Below are positions 6,504 through 13,347 of a stretch of 19,467 nt of DNA, in pieces. Source of the DNA: JAPLGE01 sp964355545. Its GTDB lineage: Bacteria; Bipolaricaulota; Bipolaricaulia; UBA7950; UBA9294. Position numbers and translations under genes: made by a program. The notes below the pieces were generated by a model. That model did no database searches. It saw only the letters and a list, made by a program, of their open reading frames with translations, and was not told where the DNA came from. How positions within the stretch are numbered: the first letter of the stretch is position 1; the number at the start of each line of letters is the position of its first letter. The stretch covers positions 1 through 19,467 of the forward strand of contig CAYHEK010000024.1 of the NCBI GenBank assembly GCA_964355545.1, given 5' to 3'.

Positions 6504-7182
6504 GCCGCACCTCATCGACGACTCTCCCGTCCTTCAACGTCACCACGCGGTCGGCGATCGCCGCCGCCTCCGGGTTGTGCGTGACGAGGATGATCGTCTT
6601 CTTGTCCTCGCGGGCCAAACGCTCGAGGATTTCCAGGATCCTCTTTCCGCTCTCCGAGTCGAGGTTTCCCGTCGGCTCGTCGGCGAGGACGATCTCCGGG
6701 GCGTTCGCCAGGGCTCGCGCGATCGCCACTCTCTGCCGCTCCCCCCCGGAGAGCTGGCTCGGGCGGTGCCGAAGCCGGTCGGGGAGCCCGACCTTCGTCA
6801 GGAGCTCGGCGGAGCGGCGAGCCCGCTCCTCCCGCCCCACCCGCTGGAAGATCATGGGAAGCTCGACGTTCCCCTGAGCGGTCAGGGTCTCTACGAGATT
6901 GAAGGTCTGAAAGACGAACCCGATCTTCTTCCCTCGCATCCCCGTGAGCTCACGCTCACTGAAGGTCCGGACGCTCGTCCCCTCGATCGACGCCTCGCCG
7001 GCGGTGGGGGTGTCCAGAAGCCCGAGGATGTGCATCAAGGTCGACTTTCCCGATCCAGAAGGCCCCATGATGGCGAGGATCTCCCCTTTCTCGACCACGA
7101 GGTTGAGGCCGCGGAGGGCCTGGACCGTCGTCTCGCCGAGGCGGTAGTCCTTGGTGACCTCTTTCAGGCTGAGGACCTGCAT
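6496..7182 (-). CDS. MacB/LolD-type ABC transporter ATP-binding protein
   Basis: A 228-residue ATPase with every canonical motif: Walker A GPSGSGKST, Q-loop FVFQTFNL, signature LSGGERQRVAIARAL, Walker B IVLADEPTGNLDSESG and H-loop ILVTHNPE. The DEPTGNLD form is characteristic of the LolD/MacB/FtsE subgroup. It powers the downstream MacB-type permease. Start ATG 7182 is chosen (MQVLSLKEVTKDYRLGE); it lies 2 bases after the stop of the secreted-protein gene, and in-frame upstream codons would only add non-homologous residues. Its intact signature and histidine contrast sharply with the FtsE-like ATPase at 3762. Confidence 0.95.
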   Translation of the reverse strand: MQVLSLKEVTKDYRLGETTVQALRGLNLVVEKGEILAIMGPSGSGKSTLMHILGLLDTPTAGEASIEGTSVRTFSERELTGMRGKKIGFVFQTFNLVETLTAQGNVELPMIFQRVGREERARRSAELLTKVGLPDRLRHRPSQLSGGERQRVAIARALANAPEIVLADEPTGNLDSESGKRILEILERLAREDKKTIILVTHNPEAAAIADRVVTLKDGRVVDEVRHD

Positions 7183-7184
7183 GC

Positions 7185-7781
7185 CTATCCCTGCGCTGGG
7201 GTGAACGCGTACTGGACGAGCTTCAGGGAGAAGGTCTCCACCCACTGGCCGCTGCGCAGCTCCTCCTCGCGGATGAGAGGGGAGATGAAGACTGGAGACG
7301 CGAGGGAGAAGGCAACCGTGATCCGCACGTCCGGCTGCTTGGGGTTCGTGTACGTCCCCTCAAGACAGGGAAGGGAAGCGATGGTCACCGCCTGCGTCCC
7401 CGTGAAGCTCGCTCCCCCCTCCAGACGGTACTCCTCGCCGGCGGCGAGCCGGTCGCGGTGCCCGATCAGGGCGGAGAGCGGAGAGAAGGTGACGTTCGAC
7501 CCTCCCGTCGTCATCTCCGTCATCCCGAAGAGGAACCCGAAGATGCCGATCTCGTCCGGCGCCCCGGTCGCCTCGGCCGTCATCCGCACCGTGTAGCGGC
7601 CGTCGCTTGTACCGATCACGATCAGGGTGAGGGCCTGAGGTGCCGCCACCTCCTCCGTCCGGATCTCGTACGTCATGGTGGTCGTCCCGACCGGAAAGTC
7701 CTTCACCTCACTCTGGCCAAGGGCAGTCGCCGCCACACAAGCGAGAAAAACGAGGACACTCCAGAAGATTCGCTTTCTCAT
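7185..7781 (-). CDS. Secreted protein of unknown function, linked to the ABC transporter
   Basis: I do not recognise the family. The 198-residue protein starts MRKRIFWSVLVFLACVA, a clear Sec signal peptide with probable cleavage after ALG (about residue 22-23). The mature part is rich in Thr, Val, Gly and Ser, with short alternating hydrophobic stretches suggesting a beta-sheet fold; it has a single Cys (in LPCLEG) and no further membrane segment. ATG 7781 is preceded by a good Shine-Dalgarno GGAGGGG (about 6 bases), so a 42-residue upstream extension in the same frame is not used. The gene ends 2 bases before the ABC ATPase start, so the protein is probably a periplasmic partner or substrate of that transporter, but nothing in the sequence proves this. 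Confidence 0.75.
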   Translation of the reverse strand: MRKRIFWSVLVFLACVAATALGQSEVKDFPVGTTTMTYEIRTEEVAAPQALTLIVIGTSDGRYTVRMTAEATGAPDEIGIFGFLFGMTEMTTGGSNVTFSPLSALIGHRDRLAAGEEYRLEGGASFTGTQAVTIASLPCLEGTYTNPKQPDVRITVAFSLASPVFISPLIREEELRSGQWVETFSLKLVQYAFTPAQG

Positions 7782-7860
7782 CTTAACCCCTCCGGATGGC
7801 ACTAAAGAACCAGGCAGGAAGTTTACGGGGAGCTTCCCGCTCACGCAAGGCAGCGACGGG

Positions 7861-8925
7861 CTACGGGGGGACGTCCTCCGGCGAGCGTTCGCGCCGCGTC
7901 CGCGCACGAAGACTGCGGACGAGCCGGCCGATCCCGCGGTTCAACATGTAGGATACCCCGATCGCCACGACCACAAACTCGACGCACTTAAACGCCAGCG
8001 AGAAGGCGACGGCCCCTTCCTTCCCCACCCCAACGAGCTTGTAGATCCCGATGAACGCCGCCTCGCTCATCCCGATCCCTCCAGGGGTGATCCAGAGGAA
8101 GAACCCAAGCAGGATGTTCAGGGTAAAGAGGAGAGAGAGCTGGGTGAAGTTGAACGTGATGTCGGAAGAGAAGTGAAAGAAGACTTGGGGCCGCATGTAG
8201 GCGAAGAAGGCGGCGAGCATCTGAAGAAGGAAGGCGATGAGCGTCCCCCTGCGGTGCCGCGTGAAGGCGTCGTAGATCTCATCCTCGGTCTCGGAGACCT
8301 TCGCCGCGGCGCGAGCGAAGGAGCTCCGCCAACGCGCGAGGGGGACCCCCAACCAGCGAATCGCTCGGCTGATCCACTTGAAGTTCCCGGCGAAGTTCAG
8401 CATCCCGATGGCGATCCAGAAGACGATGAAGGCGACCCCCACGACCACGATCCACTTCTCCAGCCGGCCGATCTGTGGGGAGGCGAGGGCGCAAACGATC
8501 CCGATGAGGACGAAGATCATAAGGCTGAGCCCGCCGAGGACCCGCTCCACGACAATCGTCGCCACGACGCGCGTGGCCGGGGCGCGGCTCCGGTCGGCGA
8601 CGAGGAGCGCGCGCACCGGCTCCCCCCCGAAGTAGAGGGAGGGGGTCAGGTACGTCACCGCCCAACTGGAGAGCCACGCCCCGCCGACGCTCGAGATGGA
8701 GAGTCGGATCCCGTACGAGCGGAGGATGACCCACCAACTGAGCCCTCCAGCCACGATGCCGAGAAGGACGGCGCCCGCCACCGCGACCATCCCGTCCCAG
8801 TGGAGGGCGCCGAGCTGCTCGAGGACGCTGCGCCAGCCGGCGTAGTAGAGGATCCCGCCGAGGAGGCCGAAGCCAACAACCCCAGAAAGGGCATAGCTCA
8901 ACCCCTTCTTCAGCGGTTTATTCAC
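7861..8925 (-). CDS. UPF0104 / lysylphosphatidylglycerol-synthase-type integral membrane protein (flippase-like)
   Basis: A 354-residue polytopic membrane protein with about eight hydrophobic segments. Family marks are YLTPSLYFGGEPVRALLV (about residues 91-108), FVERVLGGL-like VVERVLGGLSL, and ITPGGIGMSEAAFIGIY near the C-terminus. These belong to the membrane domain of the LPG synthase/MprF and AglD group, often called flippase-like, which accompanies lipid and glycan biosynthesis genes. It lacks the soluble aminoacyl-transferase domain of full MprF (about 840 residues), so aminoacylation is not expected. The start is GTG 8925, without a recognisable Shine-Dalgarno; a promoter-like sequence ends 6 bases before it. 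The Arg-rich C-terminal tail is cytoplasmic. Upstream are a phosphodiesterase and a glycosyltransferase, suggesting transport of their product across the membrane. Confidence 0.88.
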   Translation of the reverse strand: MNKPLKKGLSYALSGVVGFGLLGGILYYAGWRSVLEQLGALHWDGMVAVAGAVLLGIVAGGLSWWVILRSYGIRLSISSVGGAWLSSWAVTYLTPSLYFGGEPVRALLVADRSRAPATRVVATIVVERVLGGLSLMIFVLIGIVCALASPQIGRLEKWIVVVGVAFIVFWIAIGMLNFAGNFKWISRAIRWLGVPLARWRSSFARAAAKVSETEDEIYDAFTRHRRGTLIAFLLQMLAAFFAYMRPQVFFHFSSDITFNFTQLSLLFTLNILLGFFLWITPGGIGMSEAAFIGIYKLVGVGKEGAVAFSLAFKCVEFVVVAIGVSYMLNRGIGRLVRSLRARTRRERSPEDVPP

Positions 8926-8931
8926 GGGTGG

Positions 8932-8961
8932 ATGCTAGCACAGAACCTGAAGGGCGATCAA
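8932..8961 (-). promoter_or_regulatory. Possible promoter giving a leaderless transcript of the flippase-like gene
   Basis: TTGATC (8961-8956) and TAGCAT (8937-8932) on the minus strand are 18 bases apart. The -10 element ends 6 bases before the GTG at 8925, so transcription would begin at the start codon. No Shine-Dalgarno exists there. Both boxes match the consensus at four of six positions, so the call is tentative. Confidence 0.35.
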
Positions 8962-8963
8962 GC

Positions 8964-10604
8964 CTAGCTGAGGTAGCCCAAACCCTTCAGGTGCCGCACG
9001 AGCTCTGCGTTGTCCTTCTCGCGCGGCCGTACCTCCCCGCGCGACCACTCCCCCGGCTCGCGGAAGCGCGGAGGGCGCTCCTCCAGAGTTCCAGCGCAGA
9101 ACGCGTCCTCCCAGATCCGGCCGTCCATATCCGTGGGAATCGGGCAGCCGAGGAGATAGAGGAGGTTCGGGCCAAGATCGAGGAGCGAAGCCCCCTCGAT
9201 TTCACAGCGCGGCCGGAACGGCTCGCCCAGCGCGACCACGATCCCCTCCATGCGGTGACTCGCGCGCGGGACGGACCGAGTGAACAGCGCGTTGGAGTAG
9301 AACCCCGAGGCTCCGCACGCGATCGTGCGCAGGTCGCGGGGGAGGAAGACGATATCTGGGGCCTCGCCGAGCCTCTCCCCACGATAGACCTCCTCCCGGC
9401 GGAAGACCTCCCCCAAGAGGGGCTCTCCGGTAAAGGGATTCACCACCGCCTCGAGCCGGCCGATCAGCTCGTCCACGAGGGCGCCTGACTCTTCCTCCGT
9501 CACGATCCCCTGCGGCTCGCGGCCGGCGAGATTCAGGGAGAGGTGCCCGATGTCGGCGTGCGAGTAGGCCCGCGTCTTCGACCAATCGACGTCCTCAAGG
9601 GAGAGGAAGAGAGAGGCGATCGCCTTCGCCAGACGCCCCTCTCCGACCACGTCCAGAAAGGACGTCGCAAGGCGGAGCCGGTACGCGAGCGGGTAGAAGA
9701 GGAGGCCGAGGCGGCTGAGCCGCCTCTGCGTCAGTCCAGAGCGGAAGGCGGCCCGGCGGAAGCGGCTCGAGAGACCGCCCTTGAGGGTCAGGTAGCCCGC
9801 CTGCCAGAGCCAGGTGTTGATGGAGAAGGTGTAGTCCTGTGGCCCCATCCCGTGGTCGGAGAGGAGGACCACGCTTGCGCCCATCCGGAAAGCGGTCTCG
9901 ACCAGGTCGCCCACCAGATGGTCGACCTCCTGAAAGACCGCGAGGACCGGATCGCCTCCGCCTCTCTTCACGCCCCACAGGTCATGCTGTGCCTTGTCGG
10001 TCGCCTGGAAGTGAACGAAGAAGAGGTCCCAGTCCTCTTTCGCCATGAAGTGCCTCGCCGCTTGTGCCGTCGCCCGCGTGCTCGCCCGAAGCTCCGCCAC
10101 CTTCGCCCCAAGACCGTAGCGGTGGGCGCACTCGGGGAAGAACCGGTAGTGCGGAGAGACGCGCCGCAGCTCGGCGTAGGCCTCGGGCGGGTAGGTGGGA
10201 GACGGGTCGCTCGGCGGGGTGGGCATCCCCGGAATGATCACCCCGTTCACCGGTCGCGGCGGATAAGTGAGCGGAACGCCGATGCTCACCACGCGCCGGC
10301 CGGCCTCGCTCGCAAGGTCAAAGAGCGTCGGATAGCCGATGTCATCCGCGTTGATGATGGAGAAGGTGTAGGTACCGCACCGCCTCCGCGTCCAGCCAAA
10401 GACCCCGTGCTTCCCGGGGTTCACCCCGGTCTGGAGGCTCGCCCACGCCGGTCCGGTAAGGGGAGGGATCGTGCTCCGAAGCGGCCCTTTTGCCCCTTGC
10501 TCGAGGAGAACGGAAAGGTGAGGGAGCCTCCCCTCCTCCACCCACGGGGTGAGGAGATCGAATCCCACCCCATCCAGGCCAACGACGAAGAGACGCCTCC
10601 CCAT
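8964..10604 (-). CDS. Type I phosphodiesterase / alkaline-phosphatase superfamily protein
   Basis: A 546-residue metal-dependent hydrolase without a signal peptide, so probably cytoplasmic. Alkaline-phosphatase-fold residues are visible: Asp11 in VVGLDGVGFD, the nucleophile Thr50 in PPLTGPAWASLQTGVNPGKH, Asp203 and His207 in QATDKAQHDLW, and Asp250/His251 in LLSDHGMG. These should bind two divalent metals. Relatives hydrolyse phosphodiesters, nucleotide sugars or phospholipid head groups, and many stand beside glycan genes. ATG 10604 is used, overlapping the stop of the glycosyltransferase by one base (TGATG); the homology begins exactly there, whereas the 96 codons upstream in frame are the other-frame image of the glycosyltransferase. 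The C-terminal region ends in KGLGYLS, a tail common in this group. The substrate is unknown. Confidence 0.9.
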   Translation of the reverse strand: MGRRLFVVGLDGVGFDLLTPWVEEGRLPHLSVLLEQGAKGPLRSTIPPLTGPAWASLQTGVNPGKHGVFGWTRRRCGTYTFSIINADDIGYPTLFDLASEAGRRVVSIGVPLTYPPRPVNGVIIPGMPTPPSDPSPTYPPEAYAELRRVSPHYRFFPECAHRYGLGAKVAELRASTRATAQAARHFMAKEDWDLFFVHFQATDKAQHDLWGVKRGGGDPVLAVFQEVDHLVGDLVETAFRMGASVVLLSDHGMGPQDYTFSINTWLWQAGYLTLKGGLSSRFRRAAFRSGLTQRRLSRLGLLFYPLAYRLRLATSFLDVVGEGRLAKAIASLFLSLEDVDWSKTRAYSHADIGHLSLNLAGREPQGIVTEEESGALVDELIGRLEAVVNPFTGEPLLGEVFRREEVYRGERLGEAPDIVFLPRDLRTIACGASGFYSNALFTRSVPRASHRMEGIVVALGEPFRPRCEIEGASLLDLGPNLLYLLGCPIPTDMDGRIWEDAFCAGTLEERPPRFREPGEWSRGEVRPREKDNAELVRHLKGLGYLS

Positions 10605-11587
10605 CACAGCGCTTTCCGGTAGGCCGCGACGAGGGCCGCTCCTACCTGGGCGAGGGCGTGGTCTTCGACAAGGTCCTCCGCGGCGAGCCGAAGGCGCCGG
10701 CAGTTCAGGGAGTCTCCGATCGCCTGGACAAACTCGTCGCAGCTTTGCCCCATCCGGCAGTGTGCCCCTTCCTCGAGCCACCCGCGATAGACCGGAAGGC
10801 GACGGACCACGAGCGGAAGGCCGGCCGCCGCTCCCTCCAGGATGACGAGCCCGAGCGACTCGTCGTGCGCAGGGTGGAAGAGGAGGTCGCACCCGCTATA
10901 CGCATCCTCGATCTCCCGGATGAACCCCGCAAAGCAGACGTTCTCCGGCCGGCGGCGAAGAAGACGCTCGAAGCGCGCGCTGTAGAATAGGAGTGGACTC
11001 AGGCGGGGACCGACCCAGAGGAAGCGGACCTCGGGAAGGCGACGCGCCACCTCAAGGAAGGTCTCCACCCCCTTGCGGGGGATCACCTGGCCGACCGAGA
11101 GGACCGTGGCGCCGGTGAGGCCGTAGCGCCGCCGGAAGGACTCCCGCTTCGCCTCGCTGTAGCGGAAGCGCTCTAGGTCAACCCCGCTCGAGACCACCTC
11201 GACCGGCCGCCCTCTCGCCAGGGGAACGAGGCTTTCGCGCGCGACCAAAGAAGGGACGATCACGAGGTCCACATGCCGGATGAACGAGCGCAGGTAGCGC
11301 GCGTAGGCTCGGGCGATGACGCCGGAGCATGTGAAGGAACCCAAAATCAGTTCAGGGGGGGTGTGGACGCTCAGGACGACCGCTCGCCCCCGCCTGTGCG
11401 CCCGCCGCGCGTAGTAGAGCGCCCTTGGCCCGACCCAGTGAACGTGAAGTACGTCGTAGTCCCCGCGTGGGTCGGTCGTCACCTCGACCGCCGCCCCGCG
11501 GAGGGCCTGGCCGACGTTGCGGGTCGCCGCGCCGATCCCCGAGCGGTCAAGGAGGCGGTTTTCCTCAAGATACGAGCAGACCTTTAT
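10604..11587 (-). CDS. GT4-family glycosyltransferase, probably from a non-canonical ATA start
   Basis: A GT-B fold enzyme that would move a sugar from a nucleotide donor, probably onto a lipid or glycan. The C-terminal half has the GT4 features SVGQVIPRKGVETFLEVA, FAGFIREIEDAY and the EX7E pair in HDESLGLVILEGAAAG. The first canonical start is GTG at 11482 (292 residues), which would skip conserved sequence. The open frame continues 35 codons upstream and encodes IKVCSYLEENRLLDRSGIGA and then TRNVGQALRGAAVEVTTDP, matching the usual GT4 opening (MKVxxYLE...SGIGRA...). Between the in-frame stop (11626) and 11482 there is no ATG, GTG or TTG. An AAGGAA Shine-Dalgarno lies 9 bases before ATA (11587), exactly where the family Met is expected. 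So translation from ATA, a recent ATG-to-ATA change, or a sequencing error must be assumed. The stop overlaps the phosphodiesterase ATG. Confidence 0.85.
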   Translation of the reverse strand: MKVCSYLEENRLLDRSGIGAATRNVGQALRGAAVEVTTDPRGDYDVLHVHWVGPRALYYARRAHRRGRAVVLSVHTPPELILGSFTCSGVIARAYARYLRSFIRHVDLVIVPSLVARESLVPLARGRPVEVVSSGVDLERFRYSEAKRESFRRRYGLTGATVLSVGQVIPRKGVETFLEVARRLPEVRFLWVGPRLSPLLFYSARFERLLRRRPENVCFAGFIREIEDAYSGCDLLFHPAHDESLGLVILEGAAAGLPLVVRRLPVYRGWLEEGAHCRMGQSCDEFVQAIGDSLNCRRLRLAAEDLVEDHALAQVGAALVAAYRKAL

Positions 11588-11655
11588 GGCGATCGCTTCC
11601 TTAACCCCAAGATAGGGAGAAGACTACCGGATCGCCCTTTTTGGTACAACGGCGG

Positions 11656-12129
11656 CTAGTCTCCTTCCAGGAGCGCGAGGACCATCTCCAGGGCGGCGCC
11701 GACCGCGCGCTCCCGGACCGAGGACCGGTCCCCAGACAAGAGGAAGCGCGCGGACTGCGTCCGCGTCGGCGACCCAACGGCGATGTAAACGAGCCCGACC
11801 GGCTTCTCGGCCGTTCCGCCTCCCGGGCCGGCGATCCCGGTGATCGCCACCGCGACGTCGCACGCGAGGACCTCACGACAGCCGCGGGCCATCGCCCGCG
11901 CTACCTCCTCGCTCACCGCCCCCGTCCGCCGGATGACGTCCGGCCCGACCCAAAGGAGCCCCGCCTTCAGGTCGTTGTGGTAGGCGACGATCGCCCCGCG
12001 GAAGTAGGCCGACGCGCCGGGGACGTCGGTGATCCGACCGGAGAGGAGGCCGCCGGTGCACGACTCGGCGACACCGATCGTCCACCCCTTCGTCCGCAGG
12101 AGGTCCCCCAGCCTCTCTTCCGGTTTCAT
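11656..12129 (-). CDS. CinA C-terminal-domain protein (nicotinamide-nucleotide amidase, PncC type)
   Basis: A 157-residue stand-alone CinA_C domain. PncC deamidates nicotinamide mononucleotide to nicotinate mononucleotide in pyridine-nucleotide recycling. Characteristic motifs are GVAESCTGGLLSGRITDVPGA (19-39), with the catalytic Ser and Thr/Gly loop, and ITGIAGPGGGTAEKPVGLVY, followed by the closing helix RERAVGAALEMVLALL. The N-terminal COG1058 pyrophosphatase domain of full CinA is absent, as in E. coli YgaD/PncC. Its ATG overlaps the nth stop by four bases (ATGA), so the two are co-translated. In many bacteria cinA lies near recA; here the partner is nth. Confidence 0.93.
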   Translation of the reverse strand: MKPEERLGDLLRTKGWTIGVAESCTGGLLSGRITDVPGASAYFRGAIVAYHNDLKAGLLWVGPDVIRRTGAVSEEVARAMARGCREVLACDVAVAITGIAGPGGGTAEKPVGLVYIAVGSPTRTQSARFLLSGDRSSVRERAVGAALEMVLALLEGD

Positions 12130-12812
12130 CCTCTCTCCTTCACCCCCACGATCACAGGGCTAGTGACCCCGACCCGCTCGCAGCGCTCGCGAAGCGGACA
12201 GTCTCCGCACTCCGGTCGCCTGGGGTGACACGCCTCGCGGCCGAGCCGGATGAGGTGAAGGTGGAGGCGGCGGAGGAAGGCGGCCCCCTTGGGGAGGAGC
12301 CCGTTCAGCCGGTCGTGCGGGTCCCCCCCTCTCTCGAGGAGGCCGAAGCGGGTGAGGACGCGGCGGATGTGGGTGTCGACCGGGAAGTAGGGCTTCCCAA
12401 ACGAAAAGAGGAGGACGATCCCCGCCGTCTTCTTCCCCACCCCCGGGGAACGAAGGAGCCAGGCCATCCCCTCCTCGAGCGGGAGCCTCCCGAGGAAGGA
12501 AAGGTCGAGCCCCCCGCGCTCCTCGACGATCCGGTTGAGGACGGCCTTGATCCGCTCCGCCTTCTCGCGGTGGAGTCCGCCGACCCGGACCGCCTCTGCG
12601 ATCTTGTCCGAGTCCGCCCTCATGACCTCCTCCAGGCTCCCGAAGCGCGCAAGGAGGGACTCGTAGGCTCGATCGCGATTTTGGTCGTTCGTGTTCTGGG
12701 AGAGGATCGTCCGGACGACGGTCTCCACGGGGTCGCTCCGCCCCGATGGCACGTCCCCGTAGCGACCGCGGAGCCGGTCCGCGATCCACGTCACCGTCGT
12801 CTCCGTCCTCAT
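12126..12812 (-). CDS. nth: Endonuclease III family DNA glycosylase
   Basis: A 228-residue HhH-GPD base-excision enzyme that removes oxidised pyrimidines and nicks the abasic site. The helix-hairpin-helix is RSPGVGKKTAG (121-131), with the Schiff-base Lys128, and the catalytic Asp146 is in PVDTHIRRV. The [4Fe-4S] cluster ligands are Cys195, Cys202, Cys205 and Cys211 with the classical C-x6-C-x2-C-x5-C spacing. E. coli Nth has 211 residues. I choose ATG 12812; the longer frame from TTG 12851 adds 13 residues with no homology, and that TTG coincides with a good -35 element. There is no Shine-Dalgarno, so the mRNA may be leaderless. The Arg-rich last 15 residues are unusual only in composition. 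Confidence 0.94.
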   Translation of the reverse strand: MRTETTVTWIADRLRGRYGDVPSGRSDPVETVVRTILSQNTNDQNRDRAYESLLARFGSLEEVMRADSDKIAEAVRVGGLHREKAERIKAVLNRIVEERGGLDLSFLGRLPLEEGMAWLLRSPGVGKKTAGIVLLFSFGKPYFPVDTHIRRVLTRFGLLERGGDPHDRLNGLLPKGAAFLRRLHLHLIRLGREACHPRRPECGDCPLRERCERVGVTSPVIVGVKERG

Positions 12813-12822
12813 TCCAAGCCTG

Positions 12823-12851
12823 AGGATAGGGGAGAGGACGAGGGGGTGCAA
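12823..12851 (-). promoter_or_regulatory. Possible promoter of the nth-cinA-glycosyltransferase gene train
   Basis: TTGCAC (12851-12846) and TATCCT (12828-12823) on the minus strand are 17 bases apart. The -10 box ends 10 bases before ATG 12812, leaving only a few untranslated bases. The matches to consensus are moderate, but the spacing equals that at recG. Confidence 0.4.
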
Positions 12852-12878
12852 CCTTTAAAGGAGGAGGCCGCTCGTTTA

Positions 12879-12896
12879 CCCTCCCGGTGGGGAGGG
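12879..12896 (+). promoter_or_regulatory. Hairpin covering the Shine-Dalgarno of the PPC/DUF296 gene
   Basis: A perfect 7-bp stem CCCTCCC / GGGAGGG with loop GGTG (12886-12889). Its 3' arm contains the only Shine-Dalgarno (GGAGGG, 12891-12896), 7 bases before ATG 12904. In the mRNA this would hide the ribosome binding site unless opened by heat, a ligand, a protein or translation. No U-tract follows, so it is not a terminator. Confidence 0.55.
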
Positions 12897-12903
12897 ATGC
12901 GCG

Positions 12904-13347
12904 ATGATCGAGGCAAGAGAGAACGGGGACGTCGTCGTCCGACTGCAGGACGGAGAGGAGCTCCTTGGGGCCTTGAAGAGCCTTGAGATCTCCTCCGGGG
13001 CGGTCCTGTGCGGGGTGGGGATGCTGCGGGAGGTGCGCCTGGGCTACTGGAACGGGAAGGCGTACGAAGTCGAGGAGGTCGCGGAGCCGGTTGAACTCCT
13101 CTCCCTCCAGGGGAACCTCGCCCGGGGACCGGACGGCCTCGTTGCCCACTGCCATGCCGCCGTCGCCCGCCGCGGCGGGGCGGCACTCGGCGGTCACGTG
13201 GTCGTGGCGACGGTCCACAACACGGCGGAGATCGTGCTCCGGACGTTCGTGAAGATCGCCCTCGAACGTAGGCCGGAGCCGACCGGCCTCGCCGGGCTCT
13301 ACCCGACGACTAGCGGAAGCGCGCCTCGCCCCGCAGGCCGTTCGTGA
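12904..13347 (+). CDS. PPC (DUF296) domain protein
   Basis: A 147-residue protein made of one PPC/DUF296 domain, the fold first known from plant AT-hook nuclear proteins and widespread as small trimeric proteins in bacteria. The marks are GALKSLEISSGAVLCGVGML near residues 22-41, the LGYWNGKAYE strand, ELLSLQGNLA, and the metal- or ligand-site block HCHAAVARRGGAALGGHV (about 82-99). The bacterial function is not established; DNA binding is not expected without the AT-hook. ATG 12904 is preceded by GGAGGG at 7 bases, inside a hairpin. The C-terminal 20 residues look non-conserved and their codons overlap the fmt 3' end by 38 bases on the opposite strand. The gene stands alone on the plus strand between two minus-strand groups. 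Confidence 0.85.
   Translation: MIEARENGDVVVRLQDGEELLGALKSLEISSGAVLCGVGMLREVRLGYWNGKAYEVEEVAEPVELLSLQGNLARGPDGLVAHCHAAVARRGGAALGGHVVVATVHNTAEIVLRTFVKIALERRPEPTGLAGLYPTTSGSAPRPAGRS

Noticed and set aside
5775..8967. Long plus-strand open frames opposite the ABC permease, secreted protein and flippase genes
   Set aside because: They are charged, low-complexity images of the real minus-strand genes, with no family motifs.
10605..10892. 96-codon N-terminal extension of the phosphodiesterase frame
   Set aside because: It is Arg/Pro-rich, lies wholly within the glycosyltransferase coding region in another frame, and the family homology starts at ATG 10604.
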